Assembly: GCA_035533375.1 (NCBI GenBank)
Contig: DATLTV010000007.1
Span: forward strand, 1 to 6,793
Direction of reading: 5' to 3'
DNA length: 6,793 bases
From: DATLTV01 sp035533375
Lineage (GTDB): Bacteria; Patescibacteriota; Minisyncoccia; UBA6257; 2-01-FULL-56-20
Of this stretch, positions 5,518 to 6,793 are shown piece after piece (within the stretch, counting starts at the first letter, position 1; each line of letters begins with the position of its first letter). The notes below the pieces were generated by a model. The model saw only the letters and a program-made list of their open reading frames with translations. It ran no database searches and was not told the DNA's origin. A program made the position numbers and the translations under genes.

Positions 5518-5526
5518 TTTACTTAT

Positions 5527-6321
5527 ATGCTTCGTATTACATATCGAATTATCTTTATAGCCGCTATCATATCCAGCTTTCTTTTCATCCAGGAAGTACG
5601 CGCACAGACCGCGCCTCCGGCATCGCAAAACGGCGGTTGCACGCTGAATCAGGACGAGTTCGTGAAGCTCGCGGCCGTCGAAAACGATCCCACGCTCGGC
5701 TATCTCGCCGAACTCACGCAGGAATTGCAGATACGAAAAGAACTGCTTTCGGAAACCATGGACTGCGCGATCGCGCAGGCGACCGCGCTCCAAACGAGTC
5801 TTGCCGCCATCTCCACTCCCGACGCAGGCGTCAAAGCCGCCCGGGCGCAGGCGAAAAATCTCCTCGGCAACGCCATCACCTATTACGGGCTCCAGAAATC
5901 CAATATTCCGAATCTCGGCATCCAGGGAAGCAAGAATTTCGCGGCGAGCCTCGAGGCGTGGCGCGCGGGCAATTACGCTCCGGTCGCGAAAGAAGCGTCG
6001 GATATTTTGATCTGGACCGGAAACCAGAATTTGATCGTGACGGCGCAGACAAGGATGAATCAGATGGGGCATACGATGGGCATTTTGGATCTCGCGGGTG
6101 AAAGCAATCTCACGGCGCTCTGGAGCGATGCGCAGGCCAATTTCAAAGCAACGCTTAACTTCAATGATGCGGCGCGCGCGGCTCTCGGGAACGGCGGCGG
6201 TCCGGATGAGGCGCTCGGCGACATCAAGTTGTCGCTCGACGCGCTTTCTGTGGCGTATCAGAAGCTTTCCGACATGAATAACGTGATCACGAACAGCACG
6301 TCGTCAGCGCAATCGCAGTAG
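5527..6321 (+). CDS. Secreted helical protein of unknown function
   Basis: From the ATG at 5527 the product has 264 residues and opens with a clear signal peptide: basic start (MLRITYR), hydrophobic core at about 8-21, and a likely cut after VRA at residue 26. The mature part is predicted to be almost wholly helical and rich in Ala, Leu, Gln and Asn. Two Cys (38 and 80) could form a single disulfide outside the membrane. No domain is recognised and no catalytic motif is visible. It follows the one-TM protein in the same orientation, 78 nt away, so it may be a target or partner of the sigma/TM pair: a surface or periplasm-like space protein made under its control. A GTG start at 5476 would add 17 residues that only translate the 11-bp repeat and would mask the signal peptide, so it is rejected. 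Confidence 0.82.
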   Translation: MLRITYRIIFIAAIISSFLFIQEVRAQTAPPASQNGGCTLNQDEFVKLAAVENDPTLGYLAELTQELQIRKELLSETMDCAIAQATALQTSLAAISTPDAGVKAARAQAKNLLGNAITYYGLQKSNIPNLGIQGSKNFAASLEAWRAGNYAPVAKEASDILIWTGNQNLIVTAQTRMNQMGHTMGILDLAGESNLTALWSDAQANFKATLNFNDAARAALGNGGGPDEALGDIKLSLDALSVAYQKLSDMNNVITNSTSSAQSQ

Positions 6322-6345
6322 TCATAAACATCCCCTGTTTTTCCG

Positions 6346-6374
6346 GTCATCCCGGAGTCCTCCGTCATCATCCC
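6346..6374 (+). repeat. Decayed GTCATCC repeat fragments
   Basis: GTCATCCCGG at 6346-6355 and GTCATCATCCCG at 6364-6375 look like partial copies of the REP-like element found whole further right. They lie in the gene-free stretch 6322-6553, which otherwise contains only the complete copies described separately. Confidence 0.45.
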
Positions 6375-6398
6375 GACCCTTTCGTCTGGCTCTCTTCC

Positions 6399-6457
6399 GT
6401 CATCCTCGCGCCCGCCAAAGGCGGGTCCGCCTCTGGCGGAAAGGCGAGGACCCACGC
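6399..6457 (+). repeat. REP-like GTCATCC element, copy B, with two inner hairpins
   Basis: The outer stem is tcctcgc (6403-6409) with gcgagga (6444-6450), within the frame GTCATCC...GGACCCACGC. Inside lie two perfect hairpins side by side: cccgcc-aaa-ggcggg (6411-6425) and tccgcc-tct-ggcgga (6426-6440). The whole would fold as a three-way junction. Copy A has a plain short loop in this place, so the two hairpins look like an insertion or expansion. A ccgcc-nnn-ggcgg core also forms the terminator at 6573-6585. Confidence 0.8.
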
Positions 6458-6477
6458 TCCCGGACGTCGTTATTCAA

Positions 6478-6509
6478 AAGCGTGGATCCTGAACCAAGTT
6501 CGGGATGAC
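6478..6509 (-). repeat. REP-like GTCATCC element, copy C, inverted
   Basis: On the minus strand this reads GTCATCCCGAACTTGGTTCA followed by GGATCCACGCTTT. The stem tcccgaac/gttcagga has 7 of 8 pairs. It faces copy B tail to tail: ccacgct (6452-6458) of B pairs with agcgtgg (6479-6485) of C. Together B and C form a composite inverted element of about 110 bp. Confidence 0.75.
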
Positions 6510-6553
6510 GAAATGCTTCGGTTATTGCCGAACCTTCTTCATCATCCTGGCGG

Positions 6554-6604
6554 AACCGCACAAAATAAAATTCCGCCGATGGCGGAATTTTATTTTGTGC
6601 GGTT
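6554..6604. terminator. Bidirectional terminator between secreted protein and HU genes
   Basis: A perfect 24-bp stem (6554-6577 with 6581-6604) closes on a 3-nt gat loop. The core is ttccgcc-gat-ggcggaa, flanked by aaaataaaa on the left and ttttatttt on the right, so both strands offer a GC hairpin followed by a T-rich run. It lies between converging genes and should end the sigma operon on + and the HU gene on - (21 nt past its stop). Confidence 0.85.
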
Positions 6605-6625
6605 AAAAAGGCCTTTTCAACCGAC

Positions 6626-6793
6626 CTACAGTACCGCTTCCTTGAGCCCTTTTCCGGCGCGGAACTTCGGCTTTATCGAAGCCTTGATCTGAATCGCTTC
6701 GCCGGTCTTCGGGTTCCTGCCCATGCGGGCGGCGCGCTTCGCCACGCGGAACGTGCCAAAACCGGTGATCGCGACTTCCTCGCCGCGAGCCAG
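6626..6793 (-). CDS. HU-family DNA-binding protein, C-terminal part
   Basis: The 55 visible residues (stop TAG at 6626-6628) are the second half of an HU/IHF-family nucleoid protein, normally about 90 residues; the start lies beyond the window edge. Diagnostic segments are ITGFGTFRV (9-17 of the visible part), then RAARMGRNPKTGEAIQI (20-36), the flexible DNA-binding arm with the Asn-Pro that intercalates in the minor groove, and the end IKPKFRAGKGLKEAV. These proteins act as dimers that bend and compact DNA. HU is more likely than IHF by general resemblance, but the two cannot be firmly split by eye. The gene ends just before a bidirectional hairpin terminator. Confidence 0.96.
   Translation of the reverse strand: MARGEEVAITGFGTFRVAKRAARMGRNPKTGEAIQIKASIKPKFRAGKGLKEAVL

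Noticed and set aside
5476..5526. GTG start at 5476 for the secreted protein
   Set aside because: The added residues are only a translation of the 11-bp tandem repeat and would hide the signal peptide that begins at 5527.
6399..6457. Cloverleaf-like fold as a possible tRNA
   Set aside because: The hairpins lack tRNA features (no T-loop GTTCRANNC, no anticodon arm of correct size, no acceptor stem) and the outer frame matches a dispersed repeat.
6606..6617. Palindrome aaaaggcctttt between terminator and HU stop
   Set aside because: It is short and loop-free, and likely part of ordinary spacer beside the strong hairpin; no separate function can be supported.

Overview
The window reads as part of a small bacterial genome of roughly 50-55% GC with the standard bacterial code (TGA is used as a stop). 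No gene is assigned to a taxon by search here. The combination of a short PilB/GspE-type ATPase, an ECF sigma factor followed by a one-TM protein, mRNAs that seem to start at or near the AUG, and spacers built of short AT-rich tandem repeats suggests Candidate Phyla Radiation / Patescibacteria (Parcubacteria-like). That assignment is inference.

Layout, left to right. (1) A 93-residue hypothetical gene on + (81-362), with an extended -10 box right against its ATG. (2) A converging spacer made of a 20-bp direct repeat, an imperfect inverted partner and a strong minus-strand terminator. (3) A minus-strand gene (532-2532) for a 666-residue membrane-anchored or secreted protein of the SpoIVB peptidase S55 type, with its own promoter, Shine-Dalgarno and terminator. 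(4) A 52-residue, very basic helix-turn-helix protein on - (2712-2870) with a perfect Shine-Dalgarno and its own terminator. (5) Divergent from it, a 391-residue type IV pilus/type II secretion assembly ATPase (2947-4122). (6) A likely operon on +: ECF sigma factor (4328-4876), one-TM probable anti-sigma or sigma-associated protein (4969-5448), and a secreted helical protein of unknown function (5527-6321). (7) A repeat-rich gene-free stretch (6322-6553), a 24-bp perfect hairpin that probably terminates transcription from both sides, and the C-terminal part of an HU-family DNA-binding protein on - that runs off the window end.

How the parts may work together: the sigma factor, TM protein and secreted protein form a plausible envelope-stress or surface-response unit, in which the TM protein would hold the sigma factor and sense the outside through its Ser/Pro/Ala-rich tail. 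The pilus ATPase stands alone, with no pilin, PilC or PilT gene beside it. The S55-type protein appears to be an independent transcription unit.

The most unusual content is outside the genes. Three separate spacers are built of short tandem repeats (period 7 or 11) with inverted partners. A REP-like GTCATCC...GGAyCCAyGC element occurs three times, once with two extra hairpins inside it. Three + strand genes carry TGCTAT(A/T)A(T/C) boxes 6-7 nt before their ATG and lack Shine-Dalgarno sequences, whereas both complete minus-strand genes have Shine-Dalgarno sequences.
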